A stretch of 44,932 nt of DNA from Candidatus Methanovirga australis. GTDB taxonomy: Archaea > Methanobacteriota > Methanobacteria > Methanobacteriales > Methanobacteriaceae. Position 1 is the first letter of the stretch. The number at the start of each line of letters is the position of its first letter. Of the stretch, positions 25,677-34,141 are shown in pieces. Location of the stretch: contig JAISTD010000108.1 of assembly GCA_031272765.1 (NCBI GenBank), forward strand, positions 1 to 44,932. Reading direction: 5' to 3'. The notes under the pieces were generated by a model that ran no database searches, was not told the DNA's origin, and saw only the letters and a list, made by a program, of their open reading frames with translations. The translations under genes were made by a program, and so were the position numbers.

Positions 25677-26087
25677 TTAGATCTTATGTTTAAGTAACTC
25701 TTTTTCCTTTCTTTCAATATCTTTAAGGATTTTTTCAAGCTTTTTTTGTTCAGTTTGAGCTTCAAGTCTTGTTAATCTTTCATTAACTTCATTATGAAGA
25801 TAACCAACATCGCCTAAAATGTCTGTAGTCGAACTTCTTATATTTAAAAGCTTATCTTCCTGTTCTTTAGGCAAAGATATTCTATTCTCCATTAATCGTT
25901 TAGTTTCAATATCTTTCTCCACCATGCTAATTTTTTTTAATTCAATTTCTTTTTCAATTAATCTAATCGCATTAGACGATTTTCTAACACTTTTCCAATA
26001 CCCAACAACAATTATTATTGCAATAGCAGATATAATAACTACTAATAAAATAAAAACATGTTGTGGTATTAACTCTCCTGCCATCAT
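25677..26087 (-). CDS. Second membrane-anchored coiled-coil protein
   Basis: 136 residues from ATG at 26087, which has GGAG seven bases upstream (an in-frame TTG further up is less likely). One N-terminal helix (VFILLVVIISAIAIIIVVGYW) is followed by a charged helix-rich region: EKEIELKKISMVEKDIETKR, then EVNERLTRLEAQTEQKKLEK and ERKEKELLKHK. Layout is the same as the protein at 25090, but sequence similarity is weak. Function unknown. It probably starts the operon that leads to the lipid synthase gene. Confidence 0.65.
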   Translation of the reverse strand: MMAGELIPQHVFILLVVIISAIAIIIVVGYWKSVRKSSNAIRLIEKEIELKKISMVEKDIETKRLMENRISLPKEQEDKLLNIRSSTTDILGDVGYLHNEVNERLTRLEAQTEQKKLEKILKDIERKEKELLKHKI

Positions 26088-26256
26088 TTCACACTCCAAA
26101 TAATTTAATTCCAATTCAGAATAATCTAATCTAACTCCAAATTATTAAATTTAAATGTAGTCATAGATATTTAATAATCTTCTTATCTAAAATTATTGCA
26201 TTAGATGATTATTATATAAATTTTAATCATATAAATACTTTTCATCAAATTTAGGT

Positions 26257-26900
26257 TAGATGGTGATCCTTTAATTTACTGATATATTTATATGGGAGTT
26301 TATGCATAAATAATTACATAAATATAATTAATTCGTTTTTGGTGATTATTTATGGGAAAAAGAGACCCTAAACCTAAATTTACAGATATTACTTGTCCAA
26401 ATGAAGATTATAAAAATTATAGTAAGGTTAATAGTGGAAATATCGTTGGTAATGGCACATACATAGACAAAAAAATGGGTAAAGTACATAAATTTCATTG
26501 CAAAACATGTGAAAAAAGCTTTACTTCAAATTCAAACACTATTTTACATATATTTAAGAACTGATGAGAAGGGCTGTGTTTTTAGCTTTAAAAATGATTC
26601 TCAAAGGAATGAATTTAAGAGGAACAATTGAGGTTTTAGATGTAAAAATTAGATACTATTCGCAGATGGTTTAAGTATATGCAGCAAAATACATAGGGAA
26701 AAAGTCAATAAAGTGCTGATGAAAGTATTTAAATGTGTAAAGCAGAACTTGGACGATATTATGGACTTTTGTTAAAAAAACATTACCAAAAATGGGCTGC
26801 AAGAGAGAAGAAGAAAAGTATGGATCTACAATAAAATGGAATTCAAGATTTAATGAAGAATATAGATAGTGCTAATGGAGAAAAAATTAAAATATGATGG
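26257..26900 (+). pseudogene. IS1-like transposase remnant, N-terminal half
   Basis: After the element end at 26257-26290 (shared with 11545-11578), ATG at 26352 opens a 70-residue frame with a zinc-binding N-terminus: ITCPNEDYKNYSKVNSGN, where the second zinc Cys is now Tyr, and HKFHCKTCEKSFTSN. Other frames continue KAVFLALKMILKGMNLRGTI, EVLDVKI, IRRWFKY and KWAAREKKKSMDLQ, matching the helix-turn-helix and the start of the catalytic domain of this transposase type. Several frameshifts and stops are present, and the C-terminal half is absent. It is inactive. Confidence 0.7.
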
Positions 26901-26913
26901 TTTGAAATGTAGA

Positions 26914-27828
26914 TTATAAAACAAATATTAAAATAATTAAAATTGCAACTGAAATAAAGAATGTAATAGTTCCTTTTATTATCCATGTGATCTTATTTTC
27001 ATTTAACACTAAAACTAACCCATATGATAAAACTAAAGAGGATAATATCTTCCCTATTCCAGCTATTTTTCCAGAAAGTAGTCCAAAACTTACAAGAAGT
27101 TGAGGAATAAAGTATGATAAGAAGACAGTGATAAATATCATTACAACTATGTTATTTAAAATTGCCTTCAATATTTTACCATAGTTTACATTTCTCTTTT
27201 CTTCTTCACTATCGAAATGTGGATTTCGAAGAGCATTTTTTAAAGAGGTTTTACTATTTTTCGAAAATATAGAACTTAGTCCATTATTTGGAGAATTGTT
27301 ATTTAATGGTTTTGAAAGTTCAATATTTCTTTTATTAAACTGAGAATTTATTTTAGGTTCTTCAAAAAAAGTATTTTTGGAATTATAAGTATCATTATCT
27401 TCTAAATTAGAATTTACATTTTCATCATCATTTAATGAAGAATAATCCGATGGAGGAATAGTTCCCTTATTTTCTTCAGAGAACTTCTTAGCAAACTTCA
27501 TCAAATCTTCTCTATCAATTAGTTTAATATTTTTTCTTGTTGCATAGTTAATTGCTTGGGATGAAAATGAAGAACTTGTAACAATAGCTACTTTTGAAGC
27601 TTTTAACCTTCTACCTTCCATTTCCATATCTTTTAAAACTTCAATTCCAACATCCCATTGTTTATCATAGTTTTTACAAGTAACAACCACACCAAAATCA
27701 CCCATTAATGTGGAAAAAATCCCATAAATATCTATAACCATATTTGATGTTTTAAAATTCTTATAAATTTTGAATCCAGAACTTTCCATCATTTTTGCAA
27801 TGAAATTTACTAACTGTGATTTTTCCAT
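26914..27828 (-). CDS. Mrr-like restriction endonuclease domain protein with membrane helices
   Basis: 304 residues. Residues about 1-115 fit the Mrr catalytic fold: GFKIYKNFKTSNMVIDIYG with Asp33, then FGVVVTCKNYDKQW, IEVLKDMEMEGRRLKASKVA and IVTSSSFSSQAINYATR with KLIDREDL. Active Mrr enzymes have Asp and a Glu/Gln-x-Lys; here the position is Thr50-Cys51-Lys52, so the acid or Gln is replaced. A 100-residue Ser/Asn-rich linker leads to three C-terminal membrane segments (about 218-240, 248-268, 280-304). ATG at 27828 has weak upstream pairing. A membrane-bound member of this superfamily, possibly not a nuclease. Confidence 0.7.
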   Translation of the reverse strand: MEKSQLVNFIAKMMESSGFKIYKNFKTSNMVIDIYGIFSTLMGDFGVVVTCKNYDKQWDVGIEVLKDMEMEGRRLKASKVAIVTSSSFSSQAINYATRKNIKLIDREDLMKFAKKFSEENKGTIPPSDYSSLNDDENVNSNLEDNDTYNSKNTFFEEPKINSQFNKRNIELSKPLNNNSPNNGLSSIFSKNSKTSLKNALRNPHFDSEEEKRNVNYGKILKAILNNIVVMIFITVFLSYFIPQLLVSFGLLSGKIAGIGKILSSLVLSYGLVLVLNENKITWIIKGTITFFISVAILIILIFVL

Positions 27829-27943
27829 CGTTACACCAGTGATTATTATATGTTTTTAATAATATAATATTTATTATAAAAGTATTGATAAAATTTAGGG
27901 AAACTTTTAAAAAGTTAAGAAAATAAAAAATAACGGAATTTCA

Positions 27944-28015
27944 TTCCCTAAGTTCCTCATGTCTTCGGAACCAAAGATTTTCTGACTTAACAAGCTAAGT
28001 TTCACTAAAAGTTAT
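27944..28015. repeat. Hairpin repeat with the 28-base core
   Basis: A copy of the core at 27944-27971 (one difference, ATGTCTTCGG), followed by GACTTAACAAGCTAAG, a short hairpin like CTTAAC-AA-GTTAAG at 41430. It lies in the 570-base gap (27829-28402) between the divergent Mrr-like and surE genes; the remainder of that gap is AT-rich with no other feature. Confidence 0.7.
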
Positions 28016-28402
28016 TTTTTTTTAAATAGCTAATAAAATAGTAGTTTTAAGAAATCATTTTATCTCTTATAAAAAAATATAGATTTTTATATAATGAAAG
28101 ATTTTTCTTTAAAAATATTAATATAGAATTATTTTTGTTTAATAACTATATGAATTTTAAATATTATATAATTAAATTAGACAATAGTTATATATCAAAA
28201 TTGATATTAGTAAAATCAATGAAATAATTAAAAATAAAAAAACTTTTAATAATGTTACACAATGACTTTTAATTGTTCATAAAGTTTTTATTAAAGTTAG
28301 TTTATATTGAAAATAAAACTATTTAATTTATTTATTTCACAATCACTATAAAATCTCAAATAAATATAAGATAAATAATAATATAAAGTATTGGTAGTTT
28401 AT

Positions 28403-29176
28403 ATGAAAATTCTAATCTCAAATGATGATGGCATAAACTCTTCAGGACTATTAGCATCTAAAAATGCAGTTGAATCATTAGGAGAAACTGTTGTTGTTGC
28501 ACCATCTACACAACAAAGTGGAATAGGTCGTGCATTAACACTGTTTGAACCACTTCGCTTAAACGAAGTGGCATTGAAAGATGAAAGTATCGGATATTCT
28601 GTGTCTGGAACTCCTACTGATTCTGTGACCTTAGGATTATTCGAACTAATGGACAAAAAGCCAGATCTATGTATTTCTGGAGTTAATATAGGAGAAAACA
28701 TTGGAAAAGGTGAATTAACGACTTCTGGAACATTGGGAGCTGCAATGGAAGCTGCTTCCTATGGAATACCAACAATAGCTATTTCTCAAGAAGTTATGCG
28801 AGGAGATTTTAAGTTTGAGGAAGGACATTTAGAAATAAATTTTGAAAACTCAAAAAAAATCCTCTACAAAGTAGCTAAAAAAACATTGGATAAGGATTTA
28901 CCTAAAGGAGTAGATTTACTAAATATTAATGTTCCATCTAAACCAAAAAGTAACAAGCTATTAATATCTAATCTTGGAAAAAGAATGTTCACCCCTAAAA
29001 TAGAAACAAGATTGGATCCTCGAGGAACACCATATCATTGGATAGATGGGATTCCATATACAGATCATGAAGAAGGAACTGATGGTTATGGATTACACAT
29101 TAAAAAACAGCCTACTATAACTCCCTTATCCTTAAATTTCGGAGTGGATTTAAAATTGTTAAAAGACTGGATTTAA
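28403..29176 (+). CDS. surE: 5'-nucleotidase SurE
   Basis: 257 residues. SurE is a metal-dependent phosphatase acting on nucleoside monophosphates and polyphosphate. The metal site ILISNDDGINSSG (residues 3-15), PSTQQSGIGRALT, GTPTDSVTLGLF and SGVNIGENIGKGELTTSGTLG are all conserved. Start at ATG 28403 gives the family N-terminus MKILISNDDG; the upstream in-frame extension is not expected. A second SurE-like gene lies at 38801, on the other strand. Confidence 0.93.
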   Translation: MKILISNDDGINSSGLLASKNAVESLGETVVVAPSTQQSGIGRALTLFEPLRLNEVALKDESIGYSVSGTPTDSVTLGLFELMDKKPDLCISGVNIGENIGKGELTTSGTLGAAMEAASYGIPTIAISQEVMRGDFKFEEGHLEINFENSKKILYKVAKKTLDKDLPKGVDLLNINVPSKPKSNKLLISNLGKRMFTPKIETRLDPRGTPYHWIDGIPYTDHEEGTDGYGLHIKKQPTITPLSLNFGVDLKLLKDWI

Positions 29177-29322
29177 TCCAGATATTTAATAATTTATAGT
29201 TTATTATTTATGATTTCAATACCTATGAATTTTAAGATTAGAATTAAGGTACTTTACTATTTTTTATAACATTTTATTAAAAAATTATTCTTAAAAATAT
29301 TAAATGATGAAATTTGGAATGA

Positions 29323-29472
29323 TTAGAAATTAATATTTAATTTCTTTAATAATCCATTCCTCTCTTTTTTAAGATTATTTAAAAGTTTTTCATCACTACA
29401 TCCAGTTCTCTCTAAGTAAGCTATAGTATTTGTGATTTCTTTTAAATTAAATTCTAATTGATTCATCACCAT
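29323..29472 (-). CDS. Small 49-residue helical protein
   Basis: ATG at 29470-29472 has GGAG eight bases upstream, and the frame ends TAA at 29323. The protein reads MVMNQLEFNLKEITNTIAYL then ERTGCSDEKLLNNLKKE and RNGLLKKLNINF: amphipathic, with Leu/Ile at helical spacing and one Cys. It looks like a two-helix hairpin. I do not recognise a family. A good ribosome site, even codon use and protein-like composition argue it is real. It faces surE's end and lies before the LSm gene on the opposite strand. Confidence 0.6.
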   Translation of the reverse strand: MVMNQLEFNLKEITNTIAYLERTGCSDEKLLNNLKKERNGLLKKLNINF

Positions 29473-29833
29473 AAAATCAGCTCCATTAAATATGTTTTAT
29501 ATTTGGACTTTATTATTTATAGACACTTATTATTTTATAGGAATTATATAGATAATTTATTGTTATATTATTTATAATTTAATATACATATATTAAAATT
29601 ACAGAAAATTATTAGTATATTATCTGAATCTGTATATATATGAATATGATATAATAAAATATTATGCCTGATTTAAAAGATGTTATTATTTTATATAATA
29701 AAATAAAACAATTTATAATATAAATTACATATATTTAATAAATAATTTAAGAACTATTTAATTAGGATAGAAAAAATTTTATATTATGTAAAATGTAACT
29801 CAACTTATAATATAATAAATAATTGGTGAAATA
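29473..29833. other. Divergent promoter region between the small gene and LSm
   Basis: About 360 bases, nearly all A/T. TTTTATATTATG near 29776-29787 is a possible TATA box for the LSm gene about 50 bases before its ATG. No gene or repeat. Confidence 0.35.
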
Positions 29834-30034
29834 ATGCAGAATGATGATTTTAAAGTTAACAGACAATTTTTAAGGTTCAGAGGAAAAGATGTGATAATAG
29901 GATTTAAAAATCGTGATGAAATTGAAGGCAAAATAACAGCTATTGATAATTTTTTAAACATATCTTTAGAAACTGCAGATCACACAATAGCCGTAAAAGG
30001 TGGAGAAATAACATTTATTTCAGTGAAAGATTAA
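29834..30034 (+). CDS. LSm (Sm-like) RNA-binding protein
   Basis: 66 residues. The Sm fold is visible as Sm1 (GKDVIIGFKNRDEIEGKI then AIDNFLNISLE) and a degenerate Sm2 (HTIAVKGGEITFISV, where archaeal SmAPs have R-G). Sm-like proteins form heptameric rings that bind U-rich RNA. The canonical archaeal Sm2 motif is I-R-G, here V-K-G. GGTGA is seven bases before the ATG. Single gene, convergent with larC. Confidence 0.85.
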   Translation: MQNDDFKVNRQFLRFRGKDVIIGFKNRDEIEGKITAIDNFLNISLETADHTIAVKGGEITFISVKD

Positions 30035-30098
30035 TATAATCTCAATATATTTAATTAATCATAATGTTATCTGGTTTATAGATTAATAATAAGTTTAT

Positions 30099-31343
30099 TT
30101 AAGAGTTAAAAGGTGTTCCCTTAGTTAAATACTCTCTAAATTCATTTTCAGCTATTTTTTCAGCTTCTATTAATGTTAAACCGTGACTTTGAGCTAATTT
30201 TTTAATGTCTTCGTATTCTCTTCTTTGGGATATTATTTTATCTCCCATCATAGCTAATTTAAATCTAACAGTGCAAATATCAGATGTATTTAGATATTTT
30301 CCAACATCCACATTTATAGAAACTATTTTTCTTTTAACTAACCCTCTATGAGTTTGTTTAACTCTTATTCCTAAAGTTCCAGTTTCTTCATAAATAGCTA
30401 ATAAAAGATCATCAGTTTTCCCTGGAGAGGATATGACTTTAATTATGTGTCCTGGTCTATTTTTTTTCATTATAGTTGGAGTTATACTTACATCGGCTGC
30501 TCCAATCCCAATAAGTTTCTCAAAAAGATAACCTAATAACTCTCCATTCAAATGGTCTACATTTGTTTCTATTACATCAACATTTTCAAAGTCTATGTTA
30601 GAATAACCTTCTATAATTCTTAAAACATTTGGAAATCCTAAATCTTTAGATCCTGAACCATAGCCTATATTCTTCACATTCATAATGGGTTGAAATGGTT
30701 GAAACTCATTGCATAATTCAGCATAAATAGCTGAACCAGTTGGTGTGGTTAATTCTTCTTTAACTGGTCCACCAAAACATTCTAAGCCTTTTAAAATATC
30801 TATTGTTGCTGGTGCAGGAATTGGTATTCTACCGTGGGAAGAGTTTATGGTTCCTCCTCCAAGTGCAAGAGGAAGCCCAATTACTTTTCCATTGTTAAAT
30901 CCAAGTTGATAATATAGAAAAACAGAACCAAATACATCAATTATTCCATCTATGGCTCCAACTTCATGAAAATGGATAGTATCTAAAGATTTTCCGTGTA
31001 CATTTGATTCACTAATAGCTATTCTCTTAAAAATATTCTTAGATGTTTCAATCATCTCATTTCTAATTAAATCATCTTTTTCTAAGTTATCAATTTTGTT
31101 AATTAACTCTCTATAAGATATTACCTTGTTTTTACTGGTGCTTTCTTCTGTGAGGTCAACATAAGTCGTTTCAATACCATAAGAATTAAATTTTTTAATC
31201 TTAAAATCAACATTTCCAAAATGAGAGATTAGATGACTTACAATATGATTTAATTCATTTTCATTAGCCCCTAAGTCAATCAAAGCCCCTAAAATCATAT
31301 TCCCTGATATTCCTGCACTTTGAGGATCAAATATAACTGTCAT
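30099..31343 (-). CDS. larC: LarC-type nickel insertion protein
   Basis: 414 residues. LarC inserts nickel into pyridinium-3,5-bisthiocarboxylate mononucleotide to make the nickel-pincer cofactor of lactate racemase and related enzymes. Family marks: FDPQSAGISGNMILGALIDL at the start, HFHEVGAIDGIIDVFGS (near 125-141), PAPATIDILKG, TPTGSAIYAEL, and ETNVDHLNGELLGYLFEKL. ATG at 31343 is preferred over the upstream one, since family members begin with this segment and AGAGTGG lies before it. The protein is one chain, not split into LarC1/LarC2. LarA, LarB and LarE are not in the window, so the client enzyme is unknown. Downstream of argS on the same strand. Confidence 0.9.
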   Translation of the reverse strand: MTVIFDPQSAGISGNMILGALIDLGANENELNHIVSHLISHFGNVDFKIKKFNSYGIETTYVDLTEESTSKNKVISYRELINKIDNLEKDDLIRNEMIETSKNIFKRIAISESNVHGKSLDTIHFHEVGAIDGIIDVFGSVFLYYQLGFNNGKVIGLPLALGGGTINSSHGRIPIPAPATIDILKGLECFGGPVKEELTTPTGSAIYAELCNEFQPFQPIMNVKNIGYGSGSKDLGFPNVLRIIEGYSNIDFENVDVIETNVDHLNGELLGYLFEKLIGIGAADVSITPTIMKKNRPGHIIKVISSPGKTDDLLLAIYEETGTLGIRVKQTHRGLVKRKIVSINVDVGKYLNTSDICTVRFKLAMMGDKIISQRREYEDIKKLAQSHGLTLIEAEKIAENEFREYLTKGTPFNS

Positions 31344-31422
31344 TTTTTCCACTCTTTTAAACTGTTCAACTAAAGTATGTTCTAAGCTAATAGGAAACAA
31401 AACCCATAAAATTTACTTAAAA

Positions 31423-33135
31423 TTACATAAATTCAGGTGATTCTACACCTAAAATATTTAAAGCATTTTTAATCGTTATTTTTGTTTTGTCGACAAGTAA
31501 TAATCTTGCTAATTCATTTTCATCACCTATAACTTTCTTTGATTTGTAAAACTTGTTAAATGCTGTAGCAAGATCTTGAGCATAATGGGCGATTAAATGA
31601 ACTCGAAGAACTTTAACTGACTCTTCAATAACAAGAGGAAATTTAGCGAGTAATCTTATTAATTCAATCTCAGATTTGTCTAAATTCCAATTATTGATTT
31701 CATCTATTGAAACATTTAAATTTCCATTATTATACCTATTTGATTTGTTAAGTAGTTTACATGCACGTGCATGAGCATATTGGATTGAAACACAACCTTT
31801 TTCAAAATTCAATGCATCATCCCATTTAAATGTAATGTGCTTTTCTGGTGAAAGTTTAGCGATATAATATCTAATAGCTCCTATCCCTATTATTTGAGAT
31901 ATTTTATCAATATTTTTAGAATTTAATTCAGGTCTTCGTTGTTTTAACTCTTTATAAGAACGTTTAATTGCTTCATCAATCAAATCATCAGATGAAATGA
32001 ATACTCCTCTTCGTGTTGACATTGATCCTTCAGGTAAAGTTATAAATTCATAAAATATAACTTCTGGAACTTTTTCACCTAAAATTTCTAATGCGATACC
32101 AAGTTGTTTGGAAACTAGTTTATGATCTGAACCAAGAATATCTATAACTAAGTTTCCAAGTTTAAATTTTTTAATATGATAAGCCAAATCCCTTGTTGAA
32201 TAAAGTGAAGTTCCATCAGAACGTTTTAAAACAAGTTCTTTATCTATTCCAAAATCTTCAAGATCCAAATATAAAGCTTCATTTTCTTTTGTATGACCTG
32301 AATCAATTAAAAAGTTAATAACATTCCCTACCTCACCATTACGAACAAACTGTCCTTCCCATACAAATTCATCGTGATAGATATTTAATTTTAGTAATGT
32401 CTCTTTTACACCTTTTAAGCAATAGTTAACATATTTTTCAAACAAATTATTCAAACTAAGATCCTTTCCAGACTCATATTCTTTAATGAGCATGTCCACC
32501 TTATTTTTAATAGCTGGGTTCTTATTTAATTCTTGGTTGACTTGGAAGTATAGGTCTCCAATTTGATGATCAGTTTTCAGAGAATTTTCCTCATCAATTT
32601 TTAAATTAAGTTCTTTAACACCAAAAATAATCATGGCAATTTGTCTACCCATATCATTAACATAATATTGAGTTACAACATCGTTTCCAGCTGTCTTAAG
32701 GAGACGACTTAAACAATCCCCTATTATTCCATTTCTAATGTGACCTATATGAAGTGGACCATTAGGATTAGCAGATGTATGCTCTAAAATAACTTTAAAA
32801 TCTTTGGATTTGAGGCTTCCATAATTTTCATCAATCTCAGCTAAAAAATCTTTAGAGAGTTTATCATAGTCAATGAAGAAATTTATATAGGGTCCTTTTG
32901 CTTCAATTTTTTTAAAATATTCACTATAATCTAATTTTCTAACAATTATTTGTGATATTTCAACTGGAGATTTTTTTAGTTTTTTAGCCAATTCAAAGGA
33001 TATTGTTGAAGCTAAATCTCCCATATCAGAATTAGGTGGGAATTCAAGTTTTATTTCCTCTGGAATTTCTAATTTTAGCTTTTTCAGACCCTTTTTTAAT
33101 ATTTCTTTAGATTCTTCAATAATTTTATAGTACAT
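31423..33135 (-). CDS. argS: Arginyl-tRNA synthetase
   Basis: 570 residues, class I synthetase. It carries the N-terminal Add-1 domain, the HIGH motif as NPNGPLHIGHIRNGIIGD (about 122-140), the KMSKS-equivalent GSMSTRRG (about 365), and the C-terminal anticodon-binding helices ending LNILGVESPEFM. ATG at 33135 gives the expected N-terminus MYYKIIEE; GTGGGA lies upstream. Its upstream gap contains paired inverted repeats (33185-33283). No defects. larC begins 80 bases downstream. Confidence 0.96.
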   Translation of the reverse strand: MYYKIIEESKEILKKGLKKLKLEIPEEIKLEFPPNSDMGDLASTISFELAKKLKKSPVEISQIIVRKLDYSEYFKKIEAKGPYINFFIDYDKLSKDFLAEIDENYGSLKSKDFKVILEHTSANPNGPLHIGHIRNGIIGDCLSRLLKTAGNDVVTQYYVNDMGRQIAMIIFGVKELNLKIDEENSLKTDHQIGDLYFQVNQELNKNPAIKNKVDMLIKEYESGKDLSLNNLFEKYVNYCLKGVKETLLKLNIYHDEFVWEGQFVRNGEVGNVINFLIDSGHTKENEALYLDLEDFGIDKELVLKRSDGTSLYSTRDLAYHIKKFKLGNLVIDILGSDHKLVSKQLGIALEILGEKVPEVIFYEFITLPEGSMSTRRGVFISSDDLIDEAIKRSYKELKQRRPELNSKNIDKISQIIGIGAIRYYIAKLSPEKHITFKWDDALNFEKGCVSIQYAHARACKLLNKSNRYNNGNLNVSIDEINNWNLDKSEIELIRLLAKFPLVIEESVKVLRVHLIAHYAQDLATAFNKFYKSKKVIGDENELARLLLVDKTKITIKNALNILGVESPEFM

Positions 33136-33184
33136 AATTCCCACTTAATACTTTTCTATCCATCTAATAGTTTTCCACTTTAGT

Positions 33185-33283
33185 TTAAACCTAAACACTA
33201 TCCTTTATTCTATTTCCATAAAGGATAGTTATGACAACTACTTAATACCTATTTTCTAAAATTAGTACTCACATTTAGGTTTA
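33185..33283 (-). promoter_or_regulatory. Nested inverted repeats between signal peptidase and argS
   Basis: An inner perfect hairpin ACTATCCTTTA-11-TAAAGGATAGT (33197-33207 with 33219-33229) is enclosed by perfect 10-base arms TAAACCTAAA (33186-33195) and TTTAGGTTTA (33274-33283). As RNA from the minus strand it could fold into a stem with an internal hairpin, either ending the signal peptidase transcript or forming an argS leader structure. Confidence 0.45.
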
Positions 33284-33310
33284 TACTGACAAGTATTATT
33301 AATGTTATTA

Positions 33311-33769
33311 TTAGTATTCTCCATTAATACCAAGTAATTGATACCAAAAACCTTTAAGATAAATTGTTATATAACCAATTTTAGGAATTATAAATGGATG
33401 ACCTCCAATAGTTATAACTCTTGCAACAATCTGATCTGGCTTAACAGGGTAAGGATCTTTAACTGGATTATGATCTCCCTTTATAGTAAATAGTTTAGTT
33501 CCATTAACCTCACTAACATTAATAACTCTATGGATAATTGGACCTGGGAACCATACACCATTATAGACAACTATGTCTCCTACTTTTACATCATTTGGAT
33601 CAAATTCATTGAAACCTAAAAAATTAGTCTTTTCAATTCCAACAATGTCGCCTCGGTATAAAACAGGTTCCATACTGCCTGAAACAACCACATTCAAATG
33701 TTGAGAAAGAAATAGACCAAAGATGATTATAAAGGCATAAATAATTATTTCTCGATTTTTAACATCCAT
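33311..33769 (-). CDS. Signal peptidase I, archaeal/ER type
   Basis: 152 residues. It removes signal peptides from secreted proteins. An N-terminal membrane helix (EIIIYAFIIIFGLFLSQHL) leads into box B with catalytic Ser32 in VVSGSMEPVL; IIHRVI holds His80, the histidine that replaces lysine in the archaeal/ER branch; KGDHNPVKDPYPV supplies the conserved Asp residues. ATG at 33769 follows GGAGTG. Secreted proteins in this window (10395, 44331) are possible substrates. Confidence 0.92.
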   Translation of the reverse strand: MDVKNREIIIYAFIIIFGLFLSQHLNVVVSGSMEPVLYRGDIVGIEKTNFLGFNEFDPNDVKVGDIVVYNGVWFPGPIIHRVINVSEVNGTKLFTIKGDHNPVKDPYPVKPDQIVARVITIGGHPFIIPKIGYITIYLKGFWYQLLGINGEY

Positions 33770-34141
33770 TTAAACACTCCACATAAATCCATCATTTAAT
33801 AAAACCATCATTTTTAAAAATAGATATCTTTTATATAAAAAATAAGTATATTATTTATAAATTTTATTTATAAATTTTTGAATATTTTAATAATAATTTA
33901 TATTAGTTTAATAATTATTAGAATATATATTAATTGAATATTATTATAATATTTATAGAATAATATAAAATATAATAAATTACTCACATTGTAAAATAAA
34001 TATTACATTGCAGCACAATGAGTTAAATATGATTATGAGCCACATTCAATTTTTAATACTAATTTTATAATAAATACCCAATAAAGACATGTTCTTATTA
34101 ATAAAACAAAGAGCATTGATAAAATAAAGGAAAAAAACTAT
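33770..34141. other. AT-rich gap
   Basis: About 370 bases upstream of the signal peptidase gene and beyond the stop of the DHH exonuclease gene. I see nothing in it apart from the likely promoter of the former. Confidence 0.4.
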
